Assembly: GCF_003012775.1 (NCBI RefSeq) | Contig: NZ_PXYG01000004.1 | Span: 1 to 64,000 of the forward strand | Direction of reading: 5' to 3' | Source: Zobellella endophytica | GTDB lineage: Bacteria > Pseudomonadota > Gammaproteobacteria > Enterobacterales > Aeromonadaceae | Length of the DNA: 64,000 bases | Shown here: positions 1-8,107 of the stretch, one piece after another | Position numbering within the stretch: position 1 is the stretch's first letter | Layout: the number at the start of each line of letters is the position of its first letter | Notes under the pieces: generated by a model | Databases searched by the model: none | What the model saw: the letters and a program-made list of their open reading frames with translations, nothing else | What the model was told of the DNA's origin: nothing | Position numbers and translations under genes: made by a program

Positions 1-102
1 CACCCAAGAAGTGTGAGACCTTGCGGTCAAGGCGACTACAACGACAGCAAACATCAGTTTTCCAGCGATTGTTGGTCGAGAGACCGGCAATCATCAGTTT
101 AT
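1..102 (+). other. 23S-5S internal spacer of an rRNA operon
   Basis: This stretch lies directly before a 5S gene and resembles the spacer after the 3' end of 23S rRNA in Aeromonas/Vibrio-type operons. The 23S gene itself therefore ends just outside the window. No coding content is visible. It is inferred from position and general resemblance, not from a visible 23S end. Confidence 0.6.
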
Positions 103-220
103 TGCCTGGCGGCGATAGCGTTGTGGACCCACCTGACCCCATGCCGAACTCAGAAGTGAAACGCGACCGCGCCGATGATAGTGTGGCAGCTGCCATGTGA
201 AAGTAGGTCACTGCCAGGCA
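103..220 (+). rRNA. rrf: 5S ribosomal RNA, first copy
   Basis: A 118-nt 5S rRNA. It contains the conserved core CATGCCGAACTCAGAAGTGA, and its ends pair as TGCCTGGC (103-110) with GCCAGGCA (213-220) to form helix I, as in E. coli 5S. It sits after the 23S-5S spacer and 9 nt before a tRNA-Thr gene. That matches the 5S-thrV-5S tail of E. coli rrnD. Confidence 0.95.
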
Positions 221-229
221 CCCAAATTT

Positions 230-305
230 GCTGATATAGCTCAGTTGGTAGAGCGCACCCTTGGTAAGGGTGAGGTCCCCAGTTCAAATCCGGGTATCAG
301 CACCA
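230..305 (+). tRNA. thrV: tRNA-Thr(GGU)
   Basis: A 76-nt tRNA with acceptor arms GCTGATA/TATCAGC and an encoded CCA end. The D arm is GCTCAGTTGGTAGAGC and the T arm contains GTTCAAATC. The anticodon stem CACCC/GGGTG closes a TTGGTAA loop, so the anticodon is GGT, which reads Thr ACC/ACT codons. It lies between two 5S genes and is presumably processed from the same rRNA precursor, as thrV is in E. coli rrnD. Confidence 0.96.
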
Positions 306-330
306 TATTACAGTTAGATGTAGCAAGTTT

Positions 331-448
331 TGTTTGACTGCCATAGCGTTGTGGAACCACCTGATCCCATGCCGAACTCAGAAGTGAAACGCGACCGCGC
401 CGATGATAGTGTGGCAGCTGCCATGTGAAAGTAGGTCACAGTCAAACA
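331..448 (+). rRNA. rrf: 5S ribosomal RNA, second copy with a divergent helix I
   Basis: A second 118-nt 5S gene. The interior is almost identical to the first copy, but helix I is different: TGTTTGAC (331-338) pairs with GTCAAACA (441-448). The substitutions are compensated on both sides, so the fold is kept. This supports a functional gene rather than a decayed duplicate. A rho-independent terminator follows 9 nt later. Confidence 0.94.
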
Positions 449-457
449 CCTATCCCC

Positions 458-486
458 AAGCCCCGCTGAAACAGCGGGGCTTTTTC
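458..486 (+). terminator. rRNA operon terminator
   Basis: The arms AAGCCCCGCT (458-467) and AGCGGGGCTT (473-482) close a GAAAC loop and are followed by a T run. It is a canonical intrinsic terminator directly after the last 5S gene, so the transcript ends here. Confidence 0.9.
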
Positions 487-628
487 GTTTCAGAGCTGAT
501 ATTTTTTCGTATACTGCCACGGCTGCCGGAACCTACCGGTCAGTCGCTCGCTGTCATGGCGTTTGGTGAACCTGATGTTCTTCTCATGGCTCTCGATAAT
601 GAGAGAGCGTGCCATGGGCTCAATAAAG

Positions 629-644
629 AGTGACAAAGATCACC
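629..644 (+). promoter_or_regulatory. Possible CRP-like site upstream of ccoG
   Basis: GTGA (630-633), six bases, then TCAC (640-643) fits the CRP half-site spacing. It lies about 125 bp upstream of ccoG in the 490-769 spacer. The spacer also holds a CATGGC/GCCATG inverted repeat (585-616) and no gene that I can support. The site is a pattern match only. Confidence 0.3.
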
Positions 645-769
645 TTTTTGAATCGGTTTTTGCCGCAAAATGCCCCATAACTCGTATTTTATCTGCAAGT
701 TAACAAGAGGTTACATCTTGTCTGGCAGATAATTCGGCAGCAGTCATTCAAAGCAGATATGTGAGCATA

Positions 770-2191
770 ATGAACGATAAAAACAATCAGATTGACGTTA
801 AAAACGTCACCGGAGCCGTACGCTCCCATCGGCCGACGGATGATGGCCATATCTATGTACGGGCGCAGAAAGGTCAGTGGCAGCGGCTGCGCAAGCTGAT
901 GGGCTGGTTTTTCATGCTGCTCTTCGTGGTCGGCCCCTGGCTGACCTGGAACAACCGGCAGGCAATACTGCTGGATGTTGAACAGCAGCGTTTCCATATC
1001 TTTGGCTCTACCATCTGGCCCCAGGACTTGACCTTGCTGGCCCTGCTGTTTGTGGTGGCGGCCTTTGGTCTCTTTTTTATTACCACCTTCCTGGGAAGAG
1101 TCTGGTGTGGCTACCTGTGCCCGCAAACGGTATGGACTTTCCTGTTTATCTGGTTCGAGGAGAAATTCGAGGGCAGTGCCAACAAACGTCGGCAGCTGGA
1201 TAAATCTTCTTGGAATTTCAATAAGCTGTGGCGTAAATCCGCCAAACATGCAGCCTGGCTGGCGGTTTCCCTGTTCACCGGCTTCACCTTTATTGCCTAT
1301 TTCGTACCGGCAGTGGAGTTGGGCCTGGGCCTACTGACCTTTTCCGCCAGCTTCTGGCCTGTATTCTGGGTATTGTTCTTCGCCTTCTGTACTTATGGCA
1401 ACGCGGGCTGGATGCGGACAATAATGTGTACTCATATGTGCCCTTATTCTCGTTTCCAGTCGGCCATGTTCGATAAGGACACCTATACCGTCAGTTACGA
1501 CGTCGAGCGCGGGGAACAGCGCGGCCCGCGCCCGCGCAAGAAAGATCCGAAAGAGCTGGGGCTGGGGGATTGCATTGATTGCGACATGTGCGTGCAGGTC
1601 TGCCCGGCGGGTATCGATATACGGGATGGTCTGCAATACGAATGCATCAACTGCGGTGCCTGCGTGGATGCCTGTGATCAGACCATGGAGCGCATGGGGT
1701 ACGAGAATGGGCTGATCAGCTACACGACCGAGCACAAGCTGCGCCACAAAGAAACTCATGTGGCACGGCCGAAGCTGATCGGTTACGGTGTGGTCATGGT
1801 GATCATGCTGGCGGCCTTCGTTTATATGGCGGCCAACATCATGCCGCTGGGGGTCGAGGTGATCCGGGATCGCAATCAGCTTTATCGTGAAACCGCCGAG
1901 GGCCTGGTAGAAAATACCTATACCCTGAAAATCATCAATAAAACTCTGGAGGCGGAGACCTATCAGCTGAAGGTGGACGGTGTCGACGAGCTCGAATGGA
2001 TTGGTCCGACCGAGGTTACCGTCAGCGGTGGGGAGGTGTTCACCCTGCCCATCAGTCTGTCGGCGGATCCCTACCTGTTGTCGTCGCCGGTACAGGACAT
2101 TACCTTTGTCGTGACCCGGGCCGGCGCCGCGCCGGATGAAAGAAAGTCCGGCGCGCGTAACGAAAGTAAATTTTTCGGCTCTGCACGCTGA
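770..2191 (+). CDS. ccoG: Cytochrome c oxidase accessory protein CcoG (RdxA/FixG)
   Basis: A polyferredoxin membrane protein needed for assembly of cbb3-type cytochrome oxidase, where family members reduce copper for the CuB centre. Hydrophobic segments lie near residues 45-65, 90-115, 165-185 and 195-220, plus one near 345. Cysteine motifs are CGYLCPQTVW, CTHMCPYSRF, and two classical 4Fe-4S sets, CIDCDMCVQVCP and CINCGACVDAC. A periplasmic Ig-like C-terminal domain (IG_FixG) follows. The length, about 473 residues, is normal. An in-frame GTG nine bases upstream (761) is an alternative start, and neither has a strong ribosome binding site. No ccoNOQP genes are visible here, so its client oxidase must lie elsewhere. 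Confidence 0.92.
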   Translation: MNDKNNQIDVKNVTGAVRSHRPTDDGHIYVRAQKGQWQRLRKLMGWFFMLLFVVGPWLTWNNRQAILLDVEQQRFHIFGSTIWPQDLTLLALLFVVAAFGLFFITTFLGRVWCGYLCPQTVWTFLFIWFEEKFEGSANKRRQLDKSSWNFNKLWRKSAKHAAWLAVSLFTGFTFIAYFVPAVELGLGLLTFSASFWPVFWVLFFAFCTYGNAGWMRTIMCTHMCPYSRFQSAMFDKDTYTVSYDVERGEQRGPRPRKKDPKELGLGDCIDCDMCVQVCPAGIDIRDGLQYECINCGACVDACDQTMERMGYENGLISYTTEHKLRHKETHVARPKLIGYGVVMVIMLAAFVYMAANIMPLGVEVIRDRNQLYRETAEGLVENTYTLKIINKTLEAETYQLKVDGVDELEWIGPTEVTVSGGEVFTLPISLSADPYLLSSPVQDITFVVTRAGAAPDERKSGARNESKFFGSAR

Positions 2192-2198
2192 TCCTGCG

Positions 2199-2222
2199 GG
2201 CCACGGTCAATATTCCGTGGCC
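2199..2222 (+). terminator. Hairpin between ccoG and srkA
   Basis: GGCCACGG (2199-2206) pairs with CCGTGGCC (2215-2222) and is followed by a pyrimidine-rich but not pure-T stretch. It lies 8 nt after the ccoG stop and just before the srkA ribosome binding site. It is probably a terminator or attenuating hairpin for ccoG. Confidence 0.5.
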
Positions 2223-2241
2223 TTCTTCTATCTGGAGTCAT

Positions 2242-3210
2242 ATGAACTATCACCAGCTTACTCCCGATTTCATTGCCGATGCCCTGGCCAGCGTAGAAAT
2301 CTATGCCGATTCAGGACTGATGGCGTTGAACAGTTATGAAAACCGGGTTTATCGCTTTAAAAGTGAAGACGAGGGGACCCTGGTCGCCAAGTTTTACCGG
2401 CCTCAGCGTTGGAGCCGGGAACAGATCCAGGAAGAGCATGATTTCCTGACCGAGTCGGACGCCGCCGGAGTCAGGGTCGCGACGCCGCTGCGCCGCCAGG
2501 GTGCCAGCCTGTTTGAGTACCATGGCATTCTGTTCGCCGTTTGGCCGGCGGTGGCGGGGCGACAGTTCGAGGCCGATAATCTCGATCAGTTGGAGGCGCT
2601 GGGGGAACAGCTGGCCCGGCTGCACCAGGTTGGTGAGCGCTTTGTGCTGCGCCACCGTCCTCTGCTGTCTACCCAGGATTATCTGGAGCAGTCTTATCAG
2701 ACCCTCAAACGGCAGGCCACCATCCAGCCGACCACCAGCCAGGCGTTTTTTCCTCTGCTGCGCCAGGTCATCGATCAGGCCGTGCGCCTCTATCGTCCGA
2801 AACGGCAGCTTACCCTCCACTGTGATTGTCACAGCAGCAATATCCTGTGGCGCGACGGCCCCTGGCTGCTGGACTTCGACGATTGCCGGCGCGGTCCGGC
2901 GGTGCAGGATCTGTGGATGATGCTCAGCGGCAGCCGTCAGGAGCAATTGGTTCAGCTCGATACCCTGCTGGCCGGTTATGAGTTGGTGCGAGAGTTCGAT
3001 GCGGCCGAGCTGGCCCTGATTGAGCCGCTCAGAGCCATGCGAATGGTGCACTATATGGCCTGGCTGGCGGCCCGTTGGTCCGATCCCGCCTTTCCGGCCA
3101 ACTTTCCCTGGTTCAACACCGAGGATTACTGGCAGCAGCAACTGAAGGTACTGGCCGAACAGCAGCTCAGTTTGGATGCCCCGCCGTTGTCCTTGACGTC
3201 CTGGAACTGA
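2242..3210 (+). CDS. srkA: Stress response kinase A (YihE/SrkA)
   Basis: An aminoglycoside-phosphotransferase-fold protein kinase. E. coli SrkA is controlled by Cpx and counteracts MazEF-linked death under stress. The protein is 322 residues and closely parallels E. coli SrkA: LNSYENRVY and VAKFYRP in the N-lobe, catalytic segment HCDCHSSNILW (Asp195, Asn200), metal-binding segment LDFDDCRRGP (Asp211), and C-terminal PLRAMRMVHYMAWL. The usual HGD catalytic triplet reads HCD here. GGAG precedes the ATG by 5 nt. The srkA-dsbA order is the same as in E. coli, which suggests a shared envelope-stress context. Confidence 0.95.
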   Translation: MNYHQLTPDFIADALASVEIYADSGLMALNSYENRVYRFKSEDEGTLVAKFYRPQRWSREQIQEEHDFLTESDAAGVRVATPLRRQGASLFEYHGILFAVWPAVAGRQFEADNLDQLEALGEQLARLHQVGERFVLRHRPLLSTQDYLEQSYQTLKRQATIQPTTSQAFFPLLRQVIDQAVRLYRPKRQLTLHCDCHSSNILWRDGPWLLDFDDCRRGPAVQDLWMMLSGSRQEQLVQLDTLLAGYELVREFDAAELALIEPLRAMRMVHYMAWLAARWSDPAFPANFPWFNTEDYWQQQLKVLAEQQLSLDAPPLSLTSWN

Positions 3211-3250
3211 TTATTTAACTTGAAGCAGCCTTTACTGATTGGGAATCTTT

Positions 3251-3853
3251 ATGAAAACGTTCATCTTTGCCTTGTTTACCCTGTTACTGGCTCCCTTGGC
3301 CAGCGCCGCGCCCGAGTTCAAGGAAGGGGTTGAATACACCGTTGTGAAGGAAACGGCGAGCAGCAAACCCGAGGTCACCGAGTTTTTCTCTTATATCTGT
3401 CCCCACTGCTACAGCTTTCAGCCCCTGATGAGCAAGCTGGAAGAGCGGGTGCCCGAAGCGCAAATCAACAAAGTACCGGTGCCGTTTCTGGGCCGTGAGC
3501 TGGGGCCCATATTGCAGCGAGCCTACGGTGCTGCCGTGCTGCTCGAAGTGGAAGATCAACTCACACCCGCCATCTTCGATCAAATCCATCGCCAGAAGAA
3601 AACGCCCGGCTCGATGGAGGAAATCAAGGCTATTTTTGTCGCCAATGGGGTTGAGGCCAGTGCCTTCGACGGCGTGATCAACAGTTTCGCGCTCAATGGC
3701 ATGGTGGCCCAATACGACAAGGCGACCGAGAGCTTCAATGTGCGGGGCACGCCGACCATAGTGGTGAAGGGGAAATACGAGCTGAACATGGGCGAAATTG
3801 GCTCGGAAGAGCGTTTCTACCGGGTGGTGGAGTATCTGCTGGCGGCCGACTGA
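3251..3853 (+). CDS. dsbA: Periplasmic thiol:disulfide interchange protein DsbA
   Basis: The oxidase that introduces disulfides into exported proteins. The 200-residue precursor has a signal peptide of about 19 residues (MKTFIFALFTLLLAPLASA). The active site is CPHC at residues 50-53 in the SYICPHCYSF context, with the helical insertion typical of DsbA and a cis-Pro loop at RGTPTIV. The ATG at 3251 is chosen because the signal peptide begins there; a TTG 12 nt upstream is also open. It follows srkA by 40 nt and is probably co-transcribed with it, as in E. coli. Confidence 0.96.
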   Translation: MKTFIFALFTLLLAPLASAAPEFKEGVEYTVVKETASSKPEVTEFFSYICPHCYSFQPLMSKLEERVPEAQINKVPVPFLGRELGPILQRAYGAAVLLEVEDQLTPAIFDQIHRQKKTPGSMEEIKAIFVANGVEASAFDGVINSFALNGMVAQYDKATESFNVRGTPTIVVKGKYELNMGEIGSEERFYRVVEYLLAAD

Positions 3854-3869
3854 CGCGCCGGTGAAGGTG

Positions 3870-3897
3870 GGCCGGCTTCCTCTTCGGCCTGCCGGCC
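3870..3897. terminator. Convergent hairpin between dsbA and the downstream minus-strand gene
   Basis: GGCCGGC (3870-3876) pairs with GCCGGCC (3891-3897). It lies between the ends of two convergent genes, without a good T run in either direction. It is a plausible shared terminator. Confidence 0.35.
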
Positions 3898-3906
3898 TTA
3901 GTGTCG

Positions 3907-4212
3907 TCAGGGAGTATTGCGCTTGCCCGGCGCCAGGGTGCGAATATTGGATCTATGGGCCTGGTTGCGCGCTTCGTGTTCCTGCCAATGCTCGGTGGGC
4001 AGATGGAACAGGTAGAACTTCTCCCTGTGGGTATCGGTTACGAACCCCATGCCCTGCAGGGCCAGCTCGTAGTGAATGTCCGAAATAAACTCATGATTGA
4101 ACCGCTGCCTTTCCGAGAGCGTCGCGATATCGTCCCTGGTCAGATAAACACCGGGTTTGGCCTCTTTAAACCGCTCGTGCAGCCACGCAGCAAACTCCTT
4201 AGCACTTTTCAT
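3907..4212 (-). CDS. Small conserved-looking protein of unknown function
   Basis: A 101-residue soluble protein that I do not recognise. It is rich in charged residues, with a helical start (KSAKEFAAWLHERFKEAKPG), a central segment (TRDDIATLSERQRFNHEFI) that could form a small winged-helix-like fold, and the block MGFVTDTHREKFYLFHLP. The C-terminus is basic. There is no signal peptide or membrane segment. The start is supported by AAGGA upstream of the ATG at 4212. It is convergent with dsbA and lies 85 nt downstream of comM on the same strand. It is not YihD, the small gene next to srkA in E. coli, whose sequence is unlike this one. Confidence 0.75.
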   Translation of the reverse strand: MKSAKEFAAWLHERFKEAKPGVYLTRDDIATLSERQRFNHEFISDIHYELALQGMGFVTDTHREKFYLFHLPTEHWQEHEARNQAHRSNIRTLAPGKRNTP

Positions 4213-4297
4213 ATGATTTCCTTATCTATGCCTGCCACCTATTAAGGTATAGCAGCTCTTTTATTCGGTGTTGAAGGCGGCGCGACAGCCATCCGCT

Positions 4298-5809
4298 TCA
4301 GCTCTGCAGCTGGCGCAGCAATTTATCCATGGCGCGATAGCCAAGTGCTTCGATCAGGTGCGCCCTGCCGATCACCTCCTGATCATCCAGATCGGCGATG
4401 GTACGCGCCACCCGGATCAGCTTGTGCCAGGCGCGAATCGACAGTCTCATGTTGTGCAGCGCCTGCTCCAGAAATACAGCATCCTCCGCCTTGAGCGGAC
4501 AGAGGCGCTCCATTTCGGGGACGCTGAGCCGGGCATTGGTTTTTCCGGCCCTGTCCAGCTGTTTGGCCCGGGCGGCCAGTACCCGATGGCGTACCGTGGC
4601 CGAGCTTTCGCCGGGCGGGCGGGGCTGGCTGAGTTCGCCGGGCGGCAACAGGGGGATCTCGACCGACAGGTCGAACCGATCCAGGAAGGGGCCCGACACC
4701 TTGCTCAGGTAGCGCAATATCTGTTCGGAGGAACTGCGGCTCTGGCCATCCCCATAATGGCCGCAGGGGCTCGGATTCATGGCCCCGATCAGCTGGAAGC
4801 GGGCGGGAAAGGTGACTCTGTGTGCCGCCCGGGAAATGCTGACGTTGCCGGTTTCGAGTGGTTCCCGCAGGGCATCCAGTACCCGCCGTTCGAACTCGGT
4901 CATCTCGTCGAGGAAGAGCACACCGTGGTGCGCCAGGGAGATTTCGCCCGGCTTGGGGTAGCTGCCACCGCCCACCAGGGCGACCGCCGAGGCGGAATGG
5001 TGCGGTTGGCGGAAGGCGCGCTGGCGCCAGGCCTTGGGATCCAGGCCGATACCACTGATCGAACGCACCGCCGCCGCTTCCAGCGCTTCCTCCTCCGACA
5101 TGGGTGGCAGCAAGCCGGGCAGGCGTCCGGCCAGCATGCTTTTGCCCGTCCCCGGCGGGCCGAGCAGCAACAGGTTGTGTTCGCCGGCGGCGGCAATTTC
5201 CAGGGCGCGCTTGCCACTCTCCTGGCCGATGACGTCGCTGAGATCGGCGGATGCCGTTTCCATCGCGGCCGGGACCGGCGTGGGCGCGACCAGCTCGCCC
5301 TGTTGCTGTAGCCAGGCGGTAATGGCCAGCAAGTGCGGCGCCAGCCGTGCGGGGCAGGGGACGATGACACCGGCTTCGCCGGCATTATCGTCGGGCAGTA
5401 TCAACTGGCGCTGGCTGTCCCGGGCGGCGAGTACCGCCGGCAGGGCGCCTCTGACCGCCCGCAATTCGCCGGTGAGCGCCAGCTCGCCCAGAAACTCCAG
5501 CTGAGTGAGCTGGCCGGCCGGTATCTGCTCCGAGGCGGCGAGAATGGCGATGGCGATAGGCAGATCGAAGCGGCCGCCTTCCTTGGGCAGATCGGCGGGA
5601 GCCAAGTTGACGGTAATGCGTTTGGCCGGGAATTCAAACCCCGAGTTGAGCAGGGCACTGCGTACCCGGTCCCGGGCTTCCTTAACGGTGGTTTCCGGCA
5701 GGCCGACGACATTGAACGCCGGCAGGCCATTGGCCAGATGGGCTTCCACGGTGACCAGCGGGGCATTGACCCCCAGGCTGGCGCGGGCAAAAACAACGGC
5801 GAGTGACAT
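4298..5809 (-). CDS. comM: ComM/YifB-type AAA+ Mg-chelatase-like ATPase
   Basis: A 503-residue AAA+ protein. ComM is a bidirectional hexameric helicase that promotes branch migration during integration of transforming DNA. It has an N-terminal Lon-protease-like fold (residues 1-170, containing GLPETTVKEARDRVRSAL). The ATPase core carries Walker A GPPGTGKSML, Walker B GVLFLDEMTEF and the arginine-rich segment FPARFQLIGAMNPSPCG. A Mg-chelatase C-terminal domain follows. Purine-rich AGGGGGACCGGG precedes the ATG. It is divergent from the ilv operon, as yifB is in E. coli, and shares the intergenic region with it. Confidence 0.95.
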   Translation of the reverse strand: MSLAVVFARASLGVNAPLVTVEAHLANGLPAFNVVGLPETTVKEARDRVRSALLNSGFEFPAKRITVNLAPADLPKEGGRFDLPIAIAILAASEQIPAGQLTQLEFLGELALTGELRAVRGALPAVLAARDSQRQLILPDDNAGEAGVIVPCPARLAPHLLAITAWLQQQGELVAPTPVPAAMETASADLSDVIGQESGKRALEIAAAGEHNLLLLGPPGTGKSMLAGRLPGLLPPMSEEEALEAAAVRSISGIGLDPKAWRQRAFRQPHHSASAVALVGGGSYPKPGEISLAHHGVLFLDEMTEFERRVLDALREPLETGNVSISRAAHRVTFPARFQLIGAMNPSPCGHYGDGQSRSSSEQILRYLSKVSGPFLDRFDLSVEIPLLPPGELSQPRPPGESSATVRHRVLAARAKQLDRAGKTNARLSVPEMERLCPLKAEDAVFLEQALHNMRLSIRAWHKLIRVARTIADLDDQEVIGRAHLIEALGYRAMDKLLRQLQS

Positions 5810-5901
5810 CCCGGTCCCCCTGACACTTTATTTTATTAAAAACGATTTTATTGGTTTTTTACTCTGGTTTTTTTCGAGCCACTACGGGCCTTCATTTCGT
5901 T

Positions 5902-5929
5902 TTGTGAACAATAAAGTCTTGTCTAGTAT
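5902..5929 (+). promoter_or_regulatory. Candidate sigma-70 promoter of the ilv operon
   Basis: TTGTGA (5902-5907) and TAGTAT (5924-5929) are separated by 16 bp, about 75 nt upstream of the ilvL start. The stretch around it is AT-rich. Other weak hexamers lie nearby (TTGTCT at 5919), so the exact promoter is uncertain. Confidence 0.35.
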
Positions 5930-6003
5930 TGGTCATTATGCTAGTTCTATATGCCGGTCGAGCCGGACAGTCCGGCGTGCACACCTATTTTTACGGTCGG
6001 TAT

Positions 6004-6096
6004 ATGAATTTGTTTGTACGTTTCGTCAGCATTATCGTGGTCCTAGTGGTGATTACTAAATCGCCGCTCGGGGTACTGTGGTCTGACGAAACGTAA
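6004..6096 (+). CDS. ilvL: ilv operon leader peptide IlvL
   Basis: A 30-residue open frame with 14 Ile, Val or Leu residues. The core, residues 10-17, is IIVVLVVI without interruption. This resembles the E. coli IlvL leader (ISLVVISVVVIII). Ribosome stalling on this run senses charged tRNA-Ile/Val/Leu and so sets transcription of ilvGMEDA. The frame ends 22 nt before the attenuator hairpin. The 5' arm of the leader secondary structure lies at codons 6-9 and the antiterminator arm lies in codons 21-24. There is no strong ribosome binding site. Confidence 0.9.
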   Translation: MNLFVRFVSIIVVLVVITKSPLGVLWSDET

Positions 6097-6154
6097 AACA
6101 ACCGGCAGACAACAACGCAAAACCCCCGAGCGACCGACTCGGGGGTTTTTTTTT
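6019..6154 (+). promoter_or_regulatory. ilvGMEDA transcription attenuator
   Basis: Three mutually exclusive pairings are visible. (1) A protector stem pairs CGTTTCGTCAG (6019-6029) with CTGACGAAACG (6083-6093), 11 perfect bp. (2) An antiterminator pairs CGCTCGGGG (6065-6073) with CCCCGAGCG (6124-6132), 9 perfect bp. (3) The terminator pairs CCCCCGAG (6123-6130) with CTCGGGGG (6138-6145), followed by nine T. A ribosome stalled on the Ile/Val/Leu codons (6031-6054) would break stem 1 and free 6065-6073 to sequester the terminator arm. Confidence 0.9.
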
Positions 6155-6189
6155 AACCGGCTTTTGCAGCAGGACAGGGACACAATCAG

Positions 6190-7839
6190 ATGAATGGCGC
6201 TCAGTACATCGTTAAGGCATTAAAACAACAAGGGGTTACCCAGATCTTCGGTTATCCGGGCGGAGCCATCATGCCGCTGTATGATGCCTTGTACGATGGC
6301 GGGGTTGAGCATCTGCTGTGTCGCCACGAACAGGCGGCCGCCCTGGCGGCGGTGGGCTACGCCAGAGCCAGTGGTCAGGTGGGGGTGTGCATGGCTACCT
6401 CCGGCCCCGGGGCCACCAACCTGATCACCGGCCTGGCCGATGCCATGCTCGACTCTATCCCGCTGGTGGCGATCACCGGCCAGGTACCGATGGCGGCGAT
6501 CGGCACCGATGCCTTCCAGGAAGTCGATGTGCTGGGCATGTCCCTGTCCTGCACCAAACACTCTTATTTGGTAGAAAATGCCGAGGATCTTGGCGCCATC
6601 ATCGCCGAAGCTTTCGAAGTCGCCCGTTCTGGCCGGCCTGGACCCGTATTGATTGATGTGCCCAAGAATATCCAGGTGGCGCTGGTTGAACCTAAACGAA
6701 CGGCTCCCTTTGAATCCGAAACCCATGCCCTGGATCAGGAGGCGCTGGAGCAGGCCAGGGCCCTGCTGGCCGAAGCCCGCCAACCGGTTCTGTACGTGGG
6801 CGGCGGTGTCGGCATGGCCGGTGCCGAGGCAGAATTACGTGCTTTTGCCCGTGCCTGCCGCCTGCCGGCGGTCACCACCCTCAAGGGTATCGGCACCCTG
6901 GATCCGGACGATGAACTGTTTTTGGGCATGCTCGGCATGCACGGTACAAAAGCCGCCAACCTGGCCGTTCAGCAGAGTGATCTGCTGATTGTGGTCGGTG
7001 CCCGTTTCGACGACAGGGTCACCGGCAAGCTGGACGCCTTTGCCGTCGACGCCAAGGTGATCCACCTGGACAAGGACGCCGCCGAATTCGGCAAGGTGCG
7101 CCATGCCCATGTGGCCATCAGTGACGATTTGAAAGCCGTATTACCGCGCCTGGCCGACGGTGAGCCGGATATCGCCGGCTGGCGTGAGCAGTGCAGGCGG
7201 CTGAAGGTCGAGCACGGCTGGCGCTACGACCACCCGGGCGAGGCCATCTACGCGCCACTGATGCTCAAACAGCTGAGCGAGGCCCTGGACGACAACGCCA
7301 TGGTCAGCTGCGACGTGGGCCAGCACCAGATGTGGGTGGCCCAGCACATGCGTTTCACCAGCCCGCGCAATCACCTGAGCAGCGCCGGCCTGGGCACCAT
7401 GGGCTTCGGCCTGCCCGCCGCCATCGGCGCCAAGCTGGCCCGACCGGAGCACACCTCGGTGCTGGTGTCCGGCGACGGCTCCTTCATGATGAACGTGCAG
7501 GAGCTGGGTACCCTCAAGCGAGCCCAACTGCCGGTGAAGATGGTGCTGCTCGACAACCAGCGACTCGGCATGGTGCGCCAGTGGCAGGAGCTGTTCTTCG
7601 ACGGCCGCTACAGCGAAACCATACTGACCGACAACCCGGATTTTGTGGCCATGGCCGCGGCCTTCGATATCCCCGGTGAAACCATCACCCGCAAGGAGGA
7701 GGTCGAGCCCGCCATCCGGCGCATGCTGGCCACCGACACCGCCTACTTATTGCACGTCCGTATTTCAGAGGAAGAAAACGTCTGGCCCTTGGTGCCGCCG
7801 GGCGTCGCCAACGATCAGATGATGGAGAAAAAAGCATGA
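6190..7839 (+). CDS. ilvG: Acetolactate synthase II large (catalytic) subunit
   Basis: A ThDP-dependent enzyme that condenses pyruvate with pyruvate or 2-oxobutyrate, the first common step of branched-chain amino-acid synthesis. The 549 residues match the E. coli IlvG length. The N-terminal ThDP-binding domain has [14 protein letters not shown] and the activating Glu in CRHEQAAA. The central FAD/DHS domain has [20 protein letters not shown]. The C-terminal pyrophosphate motif is [15 protein letters not shown] followed by DNQ. The reading frame is intact, unlike the frameshifted ilvG of E. coli K-12. The stop overlaps the ilvM start by 4 nt, which implies translational coupling. Confidence 0.96.
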   Translation: MNGAQYIVKALKQQGVTQIFGYPGGAIMPLYDALYDGGVEHLLCRHEQAAALAAVGYARASGQVGVCMATSGPGATNLITGLADAMLDSIPLVAITGQVPMAAIGTDAFQEVDVLGMSLSCTKHSYLVENAEDLGAIIAEAFEVARSGRPGPVLIDVPKNIQVALVEPKRTAPFESETHALDQEALEQARALLAEARQPVLYVGGGVGMAGAEAELRAFARACRLPAVTTLKGIGTLDPDDELFLGMLGMHGTKAANLAVQQSDLLIVVGARFDDRVTGKLDAFAVDAKVIHLDKDAAEFGKVRHAHVAISDDLKAVLPRLADGEPDIAGWREQCRRLKVEHGWRYDHPGEAIYAPLMLKQLSEALDDNAMVSCDVGQHQMWVAQHMRFTSPRNHLSSAGLGTMGFGLPAAIGAKLARPEHTSVLVSGDGSFMMNVQELGTLKRAQLPVKMVLLDNQRLGMVRQWQELFFDGRYSETILTDNPDFVAMAAAFDIPGETITRKEEVEPAIRRMLATDTAYLLHVRISEEENVWPLVPPGVANDQMMEKKA

Positions 7840-8096
7840 ACCAGCACAATTTGCACATCGAAACCCAATTTCGCCCGGAAGTGCTCGAACGGGTACTCCG
7901 TATCACCCGTCACCGGGGTTTCCGGGTGGATGACATGGAAATGTCCACCTCGGCCGATTGTCAAAGCGTTAACATTAGAGTTACTGTCAGTAGCGAAAGG
8001 CCCATCCAGCTTTTGAGCCGCCAGCTTGAAAAACTGATGGACGTCACCCGTGTCGAGGCGCAGGTGCTGGAACAACAGCTCAGAAAAACGGCTTGA
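7836..8096 (+). CDS. ilvM: Acetolactate synthase II small (regulatory) subunit
   Basis: An 86-residue single ACT-domain protein that activates IlvG. The ACT pattern is visible as [21 protein letters not shown], then a beta strand (VNIRVTV) and a C-terminal helix ([16 protein letters not shown]). The length equals E. coli IlvM (87). The start codon overlaps the ilvG stop (ATGA), so equimolar expression is likely. Confidence 0.93.
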   Translation: MNQHNLHIETQFRPEVLERVLRITRHRGFRVDDMEMSTSADCQSVNIRVTVSSERPIQLLSRQLEKLMDVTRVEAQVLEQQLRKTA

Positions 8097-8107
8097 GGAA
8101 AATAATA

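Noticed and set aside
403-633. Open frame starting inside the second 5S gene
   Set aside because: It overlaps the 5S gene and its terminator, has no ribosome binding site and has no protein-like features.
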